DNA of 64,000 bases from Microbacterium marinilacus (GCF_019753765.1 NZ_JAIJZW010000002.1:382446-446445), one strand, 5' to 3'; positions 8,507 to 15,990 are shown, counted from the first letter of the stretch. Numbers and translations are program-made. The notes: generated by a model from the letters alone, not told the origin.

Positions 8507-8781
8507 GTCGGGCTCCACGATTTGGCCAGTGCGACGATCTCGCCGACGGCGGCCTCGACGTCGGCCGGTGAGCCGCCCTTCCGCCCCGCGGAGAGGCCGG
8601 CCAGGAACGCGGTCAGCGGGGCGGCGGGGCGGGCGACACCGTGGGCGACGTCGCGCGCGAGGTCCAGGATCAGGGGGATCGAGACCTCCGCCGGGTCGAT
8701 GCCCAGACGCTCGCTCGCGGCCCGCGTCCACTCGGCCAGCGCCTCGGGCGGCAGGGTCCGGTTCTTCTTCTCTTCCGTCAT
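8503..8781 (-). CDS. DUF6457 protein in molybdenum cofactor operon
   Basis: Small 92-residue protein with the landmarks LAEWTRAASERLGID, ILDLARDVAHGVARPAAPLT and FLAGL, which I recognise as the actinobacterial DUF6457 type. Its biochemical role is unknown. Elsewhere such domains can be fused to MobA-like nucleotidyltransferases, but here it stands alone and no mobA is in the window. It overlaps moaC upstream (ATGA) and moaD downstream (GTGA), so it is made in step with the cofactor enzymes. No membrane segment or metal motif is visible. Confidence 0.8.
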   Translation of the reverse strand: MTEEKKNRTLPPEALAEWTRAASERLGIDPAEVSIPLILDLARDVAHGVARPAAPLTAFLAGLSAGRKGGSPADVEAAVGEIVALAKSWSPT

Positions 8782-9257
8782 CGTTCGCCTTCCTCCCTCG
8801 TCCAGGAGCCGCTGCGGCCCCCCGTCTTGGCGACGATCTCGGCGTGCTCGATGCGCGCCGACCGGTCGACGCCCTTGACCATGTCGACGACGGACAGAGC
8901 GGCGACGGTGACCGCCGTGAGCGCCTCCATCTCGACACCGGTGCGATCCGCGGTGCGCACCGTCGCGACGATGGCGACCCCGTCGTCCTCGATCTCCAGA
9001 TCCACGGTGGCGCCGTGCACGCCGATCACATGGGCCAACGGCAGCAGGTCCGCGCACTTCTTCGCTCCCTGGATGCCGGCGATGCGGGCCACCGCCAGCA
9101 CGTCGCCCTTCGGCACCGCGCCGTCGCGGAGCGAGCGCACCGTCTCCGCCGCCACGCGCACGAAGCCGCGCGCCGTGGCCGAGCGCACGGTCGGCTGCTT
9201 CTCTGTCACGTCGACCATGCGGGCGTGGCCCGCGCCGTCCAGATGGGTGAAGCTCAT
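8778..9257 (-). CDS. moaC: Cyclic pyranopterin monophosphate synthase
   Basis: Converts the MoaA product to cyclic pyranopterin monophosphate. 159 residues. Conserved signatures are FTHLDGAGHARMVDV, the KKCADLLPLAHVIGV substrate loop and the TGVEMEALTAVTVAALSVVDM helix leading to K and D catalytic residues. It starts at the ATG overlapping the moeA stop (ATGA at 9254-9257). Part of the five-gene minus-strand operon. Confidence 0.97.
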   Translation of the reverse strand: MSFTHLDGAGHARMVDVTEKQPTVRSATARGFVRVAAETVRSLRDGAVPKGDVLAVARIAGIQGAKKCADLLPLAHVIGVHGATVDLEIEDDGVAIVATVRTADRTGVEMEALTAVTVAALSVVDMVKGVDRSARIEHAEIVAKTGGRSGSWTREEGER

Positions 9258-10495
9258 GAGATCAGCATGACATCGACGAGGTCGCCCGCTTCGATCGCCT
9301 CGGTCTCGGCCGCCACGACGGCGTAGGCCTCGGCATGGGCGAGGCCGGCCGCCAGGTGCGATCCGGAGCCGCCGCCGGTCGCCGGCCGCACGGTCCACGC
9401 GGCGGGATCCACGCGGTCGAGAGCTGCCGGAAGGTATTGGCGACGCCCGGGCGGCGTGCGCCAGGAGGTGGCGGCGGGCAGGCGCAGAACGGGCCGGTGC
9501 AGGCTCTCGCGGCGCTGCATGGCCAGCAGCGCGGGGCGCACGAAGGTCTCGAACGACACGGCGACGCTCACCGGGTTTCCCGGCAGGCCGAACAGCAGGG
9601 CGCCGGTGGCGAGCCGACCGAACGCCTGCGGCTTGCCCGGCTGCATCGCGACCTTCGAGAACGCCACCTCGTCTTCGAGCACCTGCTTCACCACCTCGTA
9701 CGCACCGGCGCTGACGCCGCCCGTGGTGACCACGACGTCGGCCGTGCGCGCGTCGGCGAGCACGGCCCTCAGCTCATCAGGCTCATCGGTGACGCGCGCC
9801 ACTCGCAGCAGCTGGCCGCCGGCCGCCGTCACGAGGCCGGCCAACAGGGTGGCGTTCGACTCGGGGATCTGCCCATGGGAGAGCTCGGCGCCCGGATCGG
9901 CGAGCTCGGTGCCGGTGGAGACCACGACGACGCGCGGCGCACGCGAGACCACGACCCGGTCGGATCCGCTGGCCGCCGCCGCCGAGAGCTGCAGGGGACC
10001 GAGCACGATGCCGGCGGGAAGCACGGCGTCGCCCGCCCGCAGGTCCTCGCCGCGTCCGCGCACGTGGACGCCCGGGCGCAGGGGCGCGTGCAGCACGGAG
10101 ATCTCGCCGAGCGAGTCGTCGAGTCCGCCCGAGGTGTCCTCGAAGGGCACGATCGCGTCCGCCGTGGTCGGCATGGGCGACCCGGTCATGATGCGTGCGG
10201 CCTCCCCGGCCCCGAGGACGGGGTCGTCTCCTGTGCCCGCCGGCAGATCGGCGACCACGCGCAGTCGTGCCGGCCGGTCGGGCGAGGCGCCCACCACATC
10301 GGCGAACCGCACCGCGAACCCGTCCATGGCCGAGTTGTCGAATACCGGCACGTCGACAAGCGCCAGCAGCGGCTCGGCGAGGGTCAGACCGGTCGCCTCC
10401 CGCAGGGGCAGCGTGATCGTCTCCGTCGGCACGATGGCGGCGAGCACGTCCGCGAGCTGCTCCTCGACCGTCCGCATGCCGGGCGAGCCGGTCAT
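9254..10495 (-). CDS. moeA: Molybdopterin molybdenumtransferase
   Basis: Inserts molybdate into adenylated molybdopterin. 413 residues. The four-domain MoeA architecture shows as DVPVFDNSAMDGFAVR, ARIMTGSPMPTTADAIVPFE, the MoCF core VVVTTGGVSAGAYEVVK and LPGNPVSVAVSFETFVRP. The start ATG overlaps the moeB stop (ATGA). A second in-frame ATG six codons later is possible. MoeA completes cofactor assembly downstream of MogA (7283). Confidence 0.96.
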   Translation of the reverse strand: MTGSPGMRTVEEQLADVLAAIVPTETITLPLREATGLTLAEPLLALVDVPVFDNSAMDGFAVRFADVVGASPDRPARLRVVADLPAGTGDDPVLGAGEAARIMTGSPMPTTADAIVPFEDTSGGLDDSLGEISVLHAPLRPGVHVRGRGEDLRAGDAVLPAGIVLGPLQLSAAAASGSDRVVVSRAPRVVVVSTGTELADPGAELSHGQIPESNATLLAGLVTAAGGQLLRVARVTDEPDELRAVLADARTADVVVTTGGVSAGAYEVVKQVLEDEVAFSKVAMQPGKPQAFGRLATGALLFGLPGNPVSVAVSFETFVRPALLAMQRRESLHRPVLRLPAATSWRTPPGRRQYLPAALDRVDPAAWTVRPATGGGSGSHLAAGLAHAEAYAVVAAETEAIEAGDLVDVMLIS

Positions 10496-11700
10496 CGCGC
10501 CGCCGCCGGCATTGCGAGCGGCCCTCTCCAGGCGAGTAGTCCGCCCTCGAGCGTCACCGCGTCGAGGCCACGGCCGGCGAGCGCCGCCGCCGCCTGTGCC
10601 GAGCGCACGCCGCCGCGGCACACGACGGCGACTCCCCGGCCACCGGCCTCATCCCGTACCCGCCGGGCGACGCCGTCGGGGTCGGCGCGCACCTCGCCGA
10701 GCGGCACGTGGAGCGAGCCGGGGATCATCCCCGTCCGCAGCTCGTCGATCTCGCGCACGTCGACGACCAGCGGCGCGTCCGGCTGCTCCAGCCGTTCGGC
10801 GAGCGCGGCGGGTCGGATGCGCTCGGGAACCGCTCCGATGCGGCTCTCGACCGGACCGGGAGCCGATGAGCCACCGGCGACCGCGGCGCGGGGAGAGGGA
10901 TCGCGTGGCGGCGCGTCCTCGCGCGCGACGCCCTTGAGGGGGACGGTCCGCTGCGACGCGCGCAGGCCGTCGATCACGAGGACACGACCGAGGAGGGGCT
11001 CGCCGATCCCGGCGATCAGCTGGATCGCCTGGGTCGCCATGAGCGCGCCGACCTGCAGGCACAGCGAGCCCAGCACGCCGACCTCCGCGCACGTGGGCAC
11101 GTCCCCCGCGCTGCCCGTCGGATAGAGATCGGACAGACGCACGGCCGGGATGCCCGCCGGCGGCGCCGACCAGAAGACCGTCACCTGTGCGTCGAACCCC
11201 TGCACGGTGCCCCAGACGAGGGGCACGCCGAGCTGCTCGCACCCGGCCGCCACCGCCTCGCGGGTGTCGAAGGTGTCGCTGCCGTCGAGCACGAGATCCG
11301 CCCCCGCGAGGAGATGCGCGGCGTTGTCCGGCGTGAGTCGCTCCCGCACGGCGTGCACGCGCACCTCGGGAGCCAGGTCCGAGGCCGCGCGGGCGGCGCT
11401 CAGCGCCTTCGGCTCTCCGACGTCGGCGACGCGGTGCATCAGCTGACGCTGCAGGTTGGACAGCTCGACGACGTCGTCGTCGATCACGGTCAGCGTGCCG
11501 ACGCCGGCGGCCGCGAGCGCCATAACGGTCGGGGACCCGAGGCCACCGGCGCCGACGATCGCGACGTGCGCGGCGGCGAGCCGTCGCTGTCCGACCTCGC
11601 CGAGCGGCACGAGCACGTGATGCCGCGCGGTGCGTTCCCTCTCGCCCGGAGAGAGCGCGGCGACGGGCTCGACCAGGGGTGCCAGTGATGCAGCGGCCAT
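10492..11700 (-). CDS. moeB: MoeB-type adenylyltransferase with C-terminal rhodanese domain
   Basis: E1-like enzyme that adenylates the MoaD C-terminus. The fused rhodanese domain could deliver sulfur. ThiF-domain motifs are VAIVGAGGLGSP, SNLQRQLMH and DGSDTFDTR. The catalytic Cys lies in PTCAEVGVLG. The C-terminal rhodanese domain (from about residue 300) has its active Cys in VVCRGGVRSAQAA. Both CxxC pairs that usually hold a structural zinc in MoeB are absent. The ATG at 11700 is preceded by TAGGCT and six bases. A GTG two codons upstream overlaps that spacer. First gene of the operon. Confidence 0.92.
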   Translation of the reverse strand: MAAASLAPLVEPVAALSPGERERTARHHVLVPLGEVGQRRLAAAHVAIVGAGGLGSPTVMALAAAGVGTLTVIDDDVVELSNLQRQLMHRVADVGEPKALSAARAASDLAPEVRVHAVRERLTPDNAAHLLAGADLVLDGSDTFDTREAVAAGCEQLGVPLVWGTVQGFDAQVTVFWSAPPAGIPAVRLSDLYPTGSAGDVPTCAEVGVLGSLCLQVGALMATQAIQLIAGIGEPLLGRVLVIDGLRASQRTVPLKGVAREDAPPRDPSPRAAVAGGSSAPGPVESRIGAVPERIRPAALAERLEQPDAPLVVDVREIDELRTGMIPGSLHVPLGEVRADPDGVARRVRDEAGGRGVAVVCRGGVRSAQAAAALAGRGLDAVTLEGGLLAWRGPLAMPAAAR

Positions 11701-11706
11701 GGGCAC

Positions 11707-11712
11707 AGCCTA
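11707..11712 (-). promoter_or_regulatory. TAGGCT -10, leaderless moeB operon
   Basis: On the minus strand, TAGGCT, six bases (GTGCCC), then the moeB ATG. No Shine-Dalgarno. Confidence 0.6.
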
Positions 11713-11749
11713 CGACCGGAGCGGCCGACGGGGCCCGGCGCGTCTTCTC

Positions 11750-12388
11750 TCAGGCGTCGTCCTCCGGCAGCTCCCGCGCGAGGCGGAGGGCGAGCGCCGT
11801 GCGGTCGGGCTGGTCGAGCTTGCGCAGTAGCGCCGAGACGGTGTTCTTCACCGTCCCGTGCGCGAGATGCAGACGGGCCGCGATCTCCGCGTTCGGCAGC
11901 CCGCGCGCGACGAGGTCGGCGACGGACCGTTCCGCGTCCGTGAGACCCGGGTCGCGGGGCCGCGGCGGGGGAGCGAGCGCGGAGCGGGCGACCCGCGGGT
12001 CGAGCACCAGCCCGCCGTCCACGACCTGCCGGATGGCGGCGCTGAGCGCATCCGTGGAGACGTCCTTCAGCAGGAAGCCGGCGGCGCCCGCGTCGAGCAG
12101 CGCTCGGACGAGTCGGGCGTCGTCGAAGGTCGTGAGAACGAGCACCGGCAGCCCGGGATGATCCGCGGCGCAGCGGCGCACCAGCCCCAGCCCGTCGAGG
12201 GTCGGCATGCGGGCGTCGGCCAGCACGACGTCCGGGGCGAGCTCCGGGATGAGCGCGAGCCCGCGCAGGCCGTGCTCGGCCTCTCCGACCACCTCGATGC
12301 CGTCGTCCGTCTCCAGGATCATCCGCAGTCCGCGGCGCAGCAGTTCCTGGTCGTCGACGATCAGCACCCTGATCCGGGCCCGCGTCAT
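11750..12388 (-). CDS. NarL/FixJ-family response regulator
   Basis: Transcription factor of 212 residues. The receiver domain (1-120) has acidic residues in VDDQE, the phospho-acceptor Asp58 in VVLADARMP, the Thr in VLTTFDD and Lys108 in FLLKDV. A LuxR-type helix-turn-helix near 150-205 reads LTDAERSVADLVARGLPNAE. Its start overlaps the kinase stop (ATGA), so it is the cognate output of that kinase. Paired TGACC dyads upstream of the kinase are plausible binding sites. The target is not known from sequence. Confidence 0.92.
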   Translation of the reverse strand: MTRARIRVLIVDDQELLRRGLRMILETDDGIEVVGEAEHGLRGLALIPELAPDVVLADARMPTLDGLGLVRRCAADHPGLPVLVLTTFDDARLVRALLDAGAAGFLLKDVSTDALSAAIRQVVDGGLVLDPRVARSALAPPPRPRDPGLTDAERSVADLVARGLPNAEIAARLHLAHGTVKNTVSALLRKLDQPDRTALALRLARELPEDDA

Positions 12389-13587
12389 GCCGGTCCGCCA
12401 GCGGGCGCGGGCACCGTCGAGACGCGCGGCAGGGCGATCCCGACGCGGAAGCCGTCCGTCTCCGGGCCCGCCTCGAATCGTCCGCCGAGGGACTCCGCGC
12501 GGGACCGCAGCGAGCGCAGGCCGAACCCCTCGGCGTGACCGTCCTCGCCCGCGACGCGACCGCCGTCGTCCTGGATCACGGCCTCCACCCCGTCGGCGCC
12601 CGCCTCGACGCGCAGCCGCACGGACGTCGCGTTCGCGTGACGCACCACGTTCGTCAGCCCCTCCTGCACGAAACGCAGCAGAAGGAGCGAGTGTTCGCGG
12701 GGCAGTGCCGCGTCGTCCCCCTCCACCGAGACGCGGATGTCGATGCCGGTCCCACGGAAGGCGTCGGCGACGGCGTGGAAGGCCTCGGCGTCGCGCAGCG
12801 CGCCGAGCTCCACGGGATGCATCGCCCGCACGAGCCGGCGCATGGCGTCGAGCGTCTGCCCGACGAGCGCTCGAGCGCGAGCGAGCTCGTCCTGCGCGGC
12901 GTCGCGGTCGTCGACGCGCGCGGCGTAGTCGAGCGAGAGGCCGATCGCCGTCAGGCGGTGTCCGAGGTCGTCGTGCAGGTCGCGCGCGGTCCGCTCGCGC
13001 TCGTGCGCGAGCACGAGGTCGCGGTCGGCGCCGATGCGCCTTCGCAGCTCCGCGTTCGCCTCGTCCAGGCGGGTGAGCGCGTCGTGCAGCGCGTCGCCCA
13101 CGCGCAGGCTGTCGCGCAGCACGACCCCGACGGCGGCCGCGATGCCCGCGAGCACGGCCGCCCCGATCGCCTCGGTGTACGTGGTCTCCACGGAGCTTCC
13201 CGCGCCGAGGTGCAGCACCACCACGAGGGCCACGAGTCCCGCCGCATAGGCCCACAGCACGAGTCCGCGGGCGAAGGTCACCCCGAGGACGAGGCACGCC
13301 GCCCACACGATGCCGTAGAAGAGCGAGCCGTTTCCGAGCGCCATGGTCGCCGTCGCCACCACCGCGAACGCGACCGCCGCCGTGCGGGATCGCTGGCCCG
13401 ACCGGCGCCAGAGCACCCAGACGATCACGGCGACAGCCAGCAGCAGCACCACGGTCACCGTCATCCACACCGGTCTGCTGTCGTAGGAGTGCAGCACCAT
13501 GAGGGCGGGCCCCGCCATGCCGATGCCCGCCGCGAGGTCGAGCAGCGCGGCGCGGAGCGGCGGGACGCGCGGCGGGATGCGGGGCAC
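12385..13587 (-). CDS. Two-component sensor histidine kinase (HisKA_3 type)
   Basis: Membrane sensor of about 400 residues. The N-terminal half has roughly five to six hydrophobic segments and no recognisable extracytoplasmic sensing domain. The dimerisation/phosphoacceptor helix contains ERTARDLHDDLGHRL with the phosphorylated His, and the HATPase domain has VQEGLTNVVRHANA (N box) and GFGLRSLRSRAESLGG. The architecture suggests sensing of membrane state, as in many NarL-family actinobacterial kinases. The GTG at 13587 follows TAGGCT plus six bases. A GTG at 13593 would start inside that spacer. Divergent from the CPBP protease. Confidence 0.9.
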   Translation of the reverse strand: MPRIPPRVPPLRAALLDLAAGIGMAGPALMVLHSYDSRPVWMTVTVVLLLAVAVIVWVLWRRSGQRSRTAAVAFAVVATATMALGNGSLFYGIVWAACLVLGVTFARGLVLWAYAAGLVALVVVLHLGAGSSVETTYTEAIGAAVLAGIAAAVGVVLRDSLRVGDALHDALTRLDEANAELRRRIGADRDLVLAHERERTARDLHDDLGHRLTAIGLSLDYAARVDDRDAAQDELARARALVGQTLDAMRRLVRAMHPVELGALRDAEAFHAVADAFRGTGIDIRVSVEGDDAALPREHSLLLLRFVQEGLTNVVRHANATSVRLRVEAGADGVEAVIQDDGGRVAGEDGHAEGFGLRSLRSRAESLGGRFEAGPETDGFRVGIALPRVSTVPAPAGGPA

Positions 13588-13593
13588 GCCCAC

Positions 13594-13599
13594 AGCCTA
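13594..13599 (-). promoter_or_regulatory. TAGGCT -10 of the two-component operon
   Basis: TAGGCT on the minus strand with a six-base spacer to GTG 13587, which argues for that start rather than GTG 13593. Confidence 0.55.
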
Positions 13600-13623
13600 G
13601 GCATGCGCGGCGGAGCCGACACG

Positions 13624-13666
13624 TGACCGGGGTCACGTCCTCGCCCGGGGGAGGTGACCCCGGTCA
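13624..13666. promoter_or_regulatory. Paired TGACC-N2-GGTCA dyads in divergent promoter
   Basis: TGACCGGGGTCA (13624-13635) and TGACCCCGGTCA (13655-13666) are two dyads whose centres are 31 bp apart, about three helical turns. They are also exact reverse complements of each other, so together they form a 13-bp inverted repeat with a 17-base spacer. They lie between the histidine kinase and CPBP protease promoters. Candidate sites for the NarL-type regulator encoded by the same operon. Confidence 0.55.
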
Positions 13667-13713
13667 TCGGCGCGCGTGACCCGGGCCCGGTCCGTCGGGC
13701 GGGGCGCCCTCCG

Positions 13714-13719
13714 TAGCGT
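13714..13719 (+). promoter_or_regulatory. TAGCGT -10 of CPBP protease gene
   Basis: TAGCGT followed by 7 bases and the ATG at 13727. No Shine-Dalgarno. Confidence 0.5.
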
Positions 13720-13726
13720 TCCGGCC

Positions 13727-14644
13727 ATGGACATCTCCGCCCCCGCCGTCCGCGGCGCGACCATGCCGGATCCCGGCCCCGAGCCGAGGCTCGGCGTCGG
13801 ACCCCTCGGCATCTCGATCCGCCTCGTCGTCGCCGTCGTCGTGCTGATGGCCGCCAACCTCGTGGCCGGGTCGGTTCCCGCGCTCGCGATGCTGGTCCCG
13901 GGCGCCGTCGAGGCGCTCTCCGGGTCCTCCCCGTGGGGCTTCGCGCTGTCCTTCGCGATGCAGGCGCTCGTGCTCGCCATCGTGCTGGTCGCCGTGCGCT
14001 CGTGGATGCGGTGGGTCGAGCGCACGCCCCTGCGCGAGGCGGGGTGGCGCTGGGCGCCGCGCTCGGCGCTCTGGGCGCTCCTCGGCGTGGTCGTCTCGGC
14101 GGCCTCCGTGCTCGGCGTCACGGCCGTGCTGCCGGCGACGGGACCGGTGCTCGACGAACGATCGCTGACGGGAGACCAGGCGACGACGTCGACCACGGTC
14201 GTCCTGCTCGTGGTCTACTACCTCGGCCTCGCCTTCCTCCAGCAGGGCATCCCCGAGGAGCTGCTGTTCCGGGGCTGGCTGCTGTGGCGCCTCCGGGACC
14301 GCCCCGTGATCGCGGTGACGGTGACGACGCTCGCGTTCACGGTCATCCATCTGGTGTCGCAGGGCGGCCAGCAGTCGCCCGCGGAGCACCTGATCTACCT
14401 CGCGCTGCCTTTCGGCTTCGCGCTGCTCGCGACCGGTCTGCTGCTCTGGACGACGTCGCTGTGGGCGGCGGTCGGGGTGCACGGCGGGTTCCACGTCGGC
14501 AACTACCTCGCAGCCGTCTATCTGCCTCAGGTCGACGCGGTCACGTCGTGGCTCGTCGTCGGCGGGGCGCAGGCCGCGCTCGGCCTGCTGCTCGTCGTCA
14601 CCGCCCTCCGGCGCGGGCGGCGGATCCTCGACGGATCGAGCTGA
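13727..14644 (+). CDS. CPBP-family intramembrane metalloprotease (Abi/CAAX-like)
   Basis: Polytopic membrane protein of about 305 residues with some seven to eight hydrophobic segments. The family active site is present: EELLFRGWLL (EExxxR), a His in AFTVIHLVS and another in GVHGGFHVGNYL. Members cleave prenylated or other membrane substrates, or act in peptide immunity. The substrate here is unknown. It is divergent from the histidine kinase with paired dyads between them, so control by the two-component system is a specific, testable inference. Confidence 0.88.
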   Translation: MDISAPAVRGATMPDPGPEPRLGVGPLGISIRLVVAVVVLMAANLVAGSVPALAMLVPGAVEALSGSSPWGFALSFAMQALVLAIVLVAVRSWMRWVERTPLREAGWRWAPRSALWALLGVVVSAASVLGVTAVLPATGPVLDERSLTGDQATTSTTVVLLVVYYLGLAFLQQGIPEELLFRGWLLWRLRDRPVIAVTVTTLAFTVIHLVSQGGQQSPAEHLIYLALPFGFALLATGLLLWTTSLWAAVGVHGGFHVGNYLAAVYLPQVDAVTSWLVVGGAQAALGLLLVVTALRRGRRILDGSS

Positions 14645-14681
14645 CTCCGGCGTCGCGGCCCGAGGCCCGGGCGGGCGACCG

Positions 14682-14687
14682 TAGGCT
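14682..14687 (+). promoter_or_regulatory. TAGGCT -10 for moaA mini-ORF transcript
   Basis: TAGGCT, six bases (GGGACG), then ATG 14694, which opens a seven-codon ORF rather than moaA itself. Confidence 0.55.
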
Positions 14688-14693
14688 GGGACG

Positions 14694-14717
14694 ATGACGC
14701 GACGGAGCGAATCGTGA
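14694..14717 (+). CDS. Seven-codon leader ORF (MTRRSES) coupled to moaA
   Basis: ATG ACG CGA CGG AGC GAA TCG TGA. It begins exactly six bases after a TAGGCT -10, as expected for leaderless translation. Its TGA overlaps the moaA GTG as GTGA. The GGAG at 14704-14707 inside it is correctly spaced as the moaA Shine-Dalgarno. It probably delivers ribosomes to moaA by termination-reinitiation. The peptide itself has no evident function. Expression is inferred. Confidence 0.45.
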   Translation: MTRRSES

Positions 14718-15793
14718 CGGCGGTGCCGATCACGATCGGCATGCGCCCCGCGCCCGTCGCCGGCGCGGAGGCGGGGACGGGGCCGCTCGTCGACACCTTC
14801 GGCCGGGTGCACCGCGATCTGCGGATCTCCCTCACCGACCGTTGCTCGCTGCGCTGCACCTACTGCATGCCGGAGCAGGGCAACGAGTGGCTCGCCCGCA
14901 CGAGCATCCTCACGCTCGACGAGATCGAGCGCGTCGCGCGCGTCGCCGCGTCAGCGGGCATCAGCACGTTCCGGCTGACCGGCGGGGAGCCTCTGCTGCG
15001 GACCGACATCGTGGACGTCGTCCGCCGGCTCGCGGCGATCGAGGCCGTCGCGCCCGACGGGACCCGCAGCCCGGTCCAGATCGCGATGACGACCAACGGC
15101 ATCCGCCTGCCCGAGTTGCTGCCCGGCCTGATCGACGCGGGCCTGACGCGCCTGAACATCTCGATCGACACGCTGCGGCGCGAGCGTTTCCGCGACCTCA
15201 CGCGCCGCGACCGACTGGACGACGTCCTCGACGGGATCGCGGCGGCCGCAGCCTCGGGGCTGCGCCCCCTGAAGCTCAACGCCGTGGCGGTGCGCGACGT
15301 GAACGAGGACGAGCTGGTCGAGCTGGTCGAGTTCGCGGTGGCCCATGACGCGCAGCTGCGGTTCATCGAGCAGATGCCGCTCGACGCGGGGCACACGTGG
15401 TCGCGCGAGCGCATGGTGACCCGAGAGGAGATCCTCGAGACGCTCTCGCGGCGCTGGCGTCTCACGCCCGTGCCCGGGCGCGGGGGAGCGCCGGCCGAGA
15501 CGTGGATCCTCGACGGCGGCCCGCACCGGGTCGGTGTGATCGCCTCGGTCACCGCGCCGTTCTGCGGTGCTTGCGACCGTCTGCGCCTCACGGCGGATGG
15601 TCAGTTGCGCAACTGCCTGTTCTCGACGACCGAGTTCGACCTGCTGCCCATCCTGCGGAGCGAAGGCGCCGATCTCGACGCCGAGCTCGACGCGATGATG
15701 CGCGGCTGCATCCTGCGCAAGCTGCCCGGGCACGCGATCGACGACCCGTCGTTCCTGCAGCCGACCCGCGGCATGAACGCCATCGGCGGCTGA
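14714..15793 (+). CDS. moaA: GTP 3',8-cyclase (radical SAM)
   Basis: First step of molybdopterin synthesis: GTP to 3',8-cyclo-7,8-dihydro-GTP. 359 residues. The N-terminal SAM cluster is in DRCSLRCTYCMPEQ (CxxxCxxC), followed by FRLTGGEPLLR. The C-terminal substrate-binding cluster starts at PFCGACDRLRLTADG, with the third Cys in LRNCLFS. The protein ends in the conserved Gly-Gly. The GTG start gives a short non-conserved lead before LVDTFGRVHRDLRISLTDRC. ATG 14741 is possible but less favoured. It is separated from the other moa/moe genes by the two-component system and CPBP gene. Confidence 0.96.
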   Translation: MTAVPITIGMRPAPVAGAEAGTGPLVDTFGRVHRDLRISLTDRCSLRCTYCMPEQGNEWLARTSILTLDEIERVARVAASAGISTFRLTGGEPLLRTDIVDVVRRLAAIEAVAPDGTRSPVQIAMTTNGIRLPELLPGLIDAGLTRLNISIDTLRRERFRDLTRRDRLDDVLDGIAAAAASGLRPLKLNAVAVRDVNEDELVELVEFAVAHDAQLRFIEQMPLDAGHTWSRERMVTREEILETLSRRWRLTPVPGRGGAPAETWILDGGPHRVGVIASVTAPFCGACDRLRLTADGQLRNCLFSTTEFDLLPILRSEGADLDAELDAMMRGCILRKLPGHAIDDPSFLQPTRGMNAIGG

Positions 15794-15854
15794 GCGCACG
15801 ACCGCCCGCCCACGCCGGCCCCGAGCACTCCGCTCGACACCGCACCGCCGCGTC

Positions 15855-15976
15855 GAGACCGCGCTTCCTGCGCTACACCGCGCCCGCGGAACGAGACCGA
15901 GCTTCCTGCGCGAGACCGTCGCCGACGGTCCCGGTCTCGCTCAGGACCTGCGGTCTCGCGCAGGACTTGCGGTCTC
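15855..15976. repeat. GAGACC inverted repeat array with 19-bp period (probable bidirectional terminator)
   Basis: Three GAGACC copies (15855, 15893, 15912) are mirrored by three GGTCTC copies (15933, 15952, 15971). The spacings 15893-15912, 15933-15952 and 15952-15971 are all 19 bases, and the first gap is 38. The centre is a perfect 7-bp hairpin, GACCGTC (15914-15920), loop GCC, GACGGTC (15924-15930). Units read GAGACCGAGCTTCCTGCGC or close variants. It lies between the convergent genes moaA and map, where a two-way terminator or REP-like element is expected. Confidence 0.7.
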
Positions 15977-15990
15977 GGTCTGTGCGGGGG

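Noticed and set aside
13677..13693. A third TGACC...GGTC element next to the paired dyads
   Set aside because: The internal spacing is seven rather than two bases and one arm is imperfect, so I did not count it as a third site.
10492..15793. The window as a biosynthetic gene cluster or prophage region
   Set aside because: All genes around the cofactor block are housekeeping or regulatory types. No synthases, capsid, terminase or transposase motifs were seen anywhere in the window.
15855..15976. Possible CRISPR array
   Set aside because: Repeats are only about 6-12 conserved bases with a 19-base period, occur in both orientations, lack spacers of proper length, and have no cas genes nearby.
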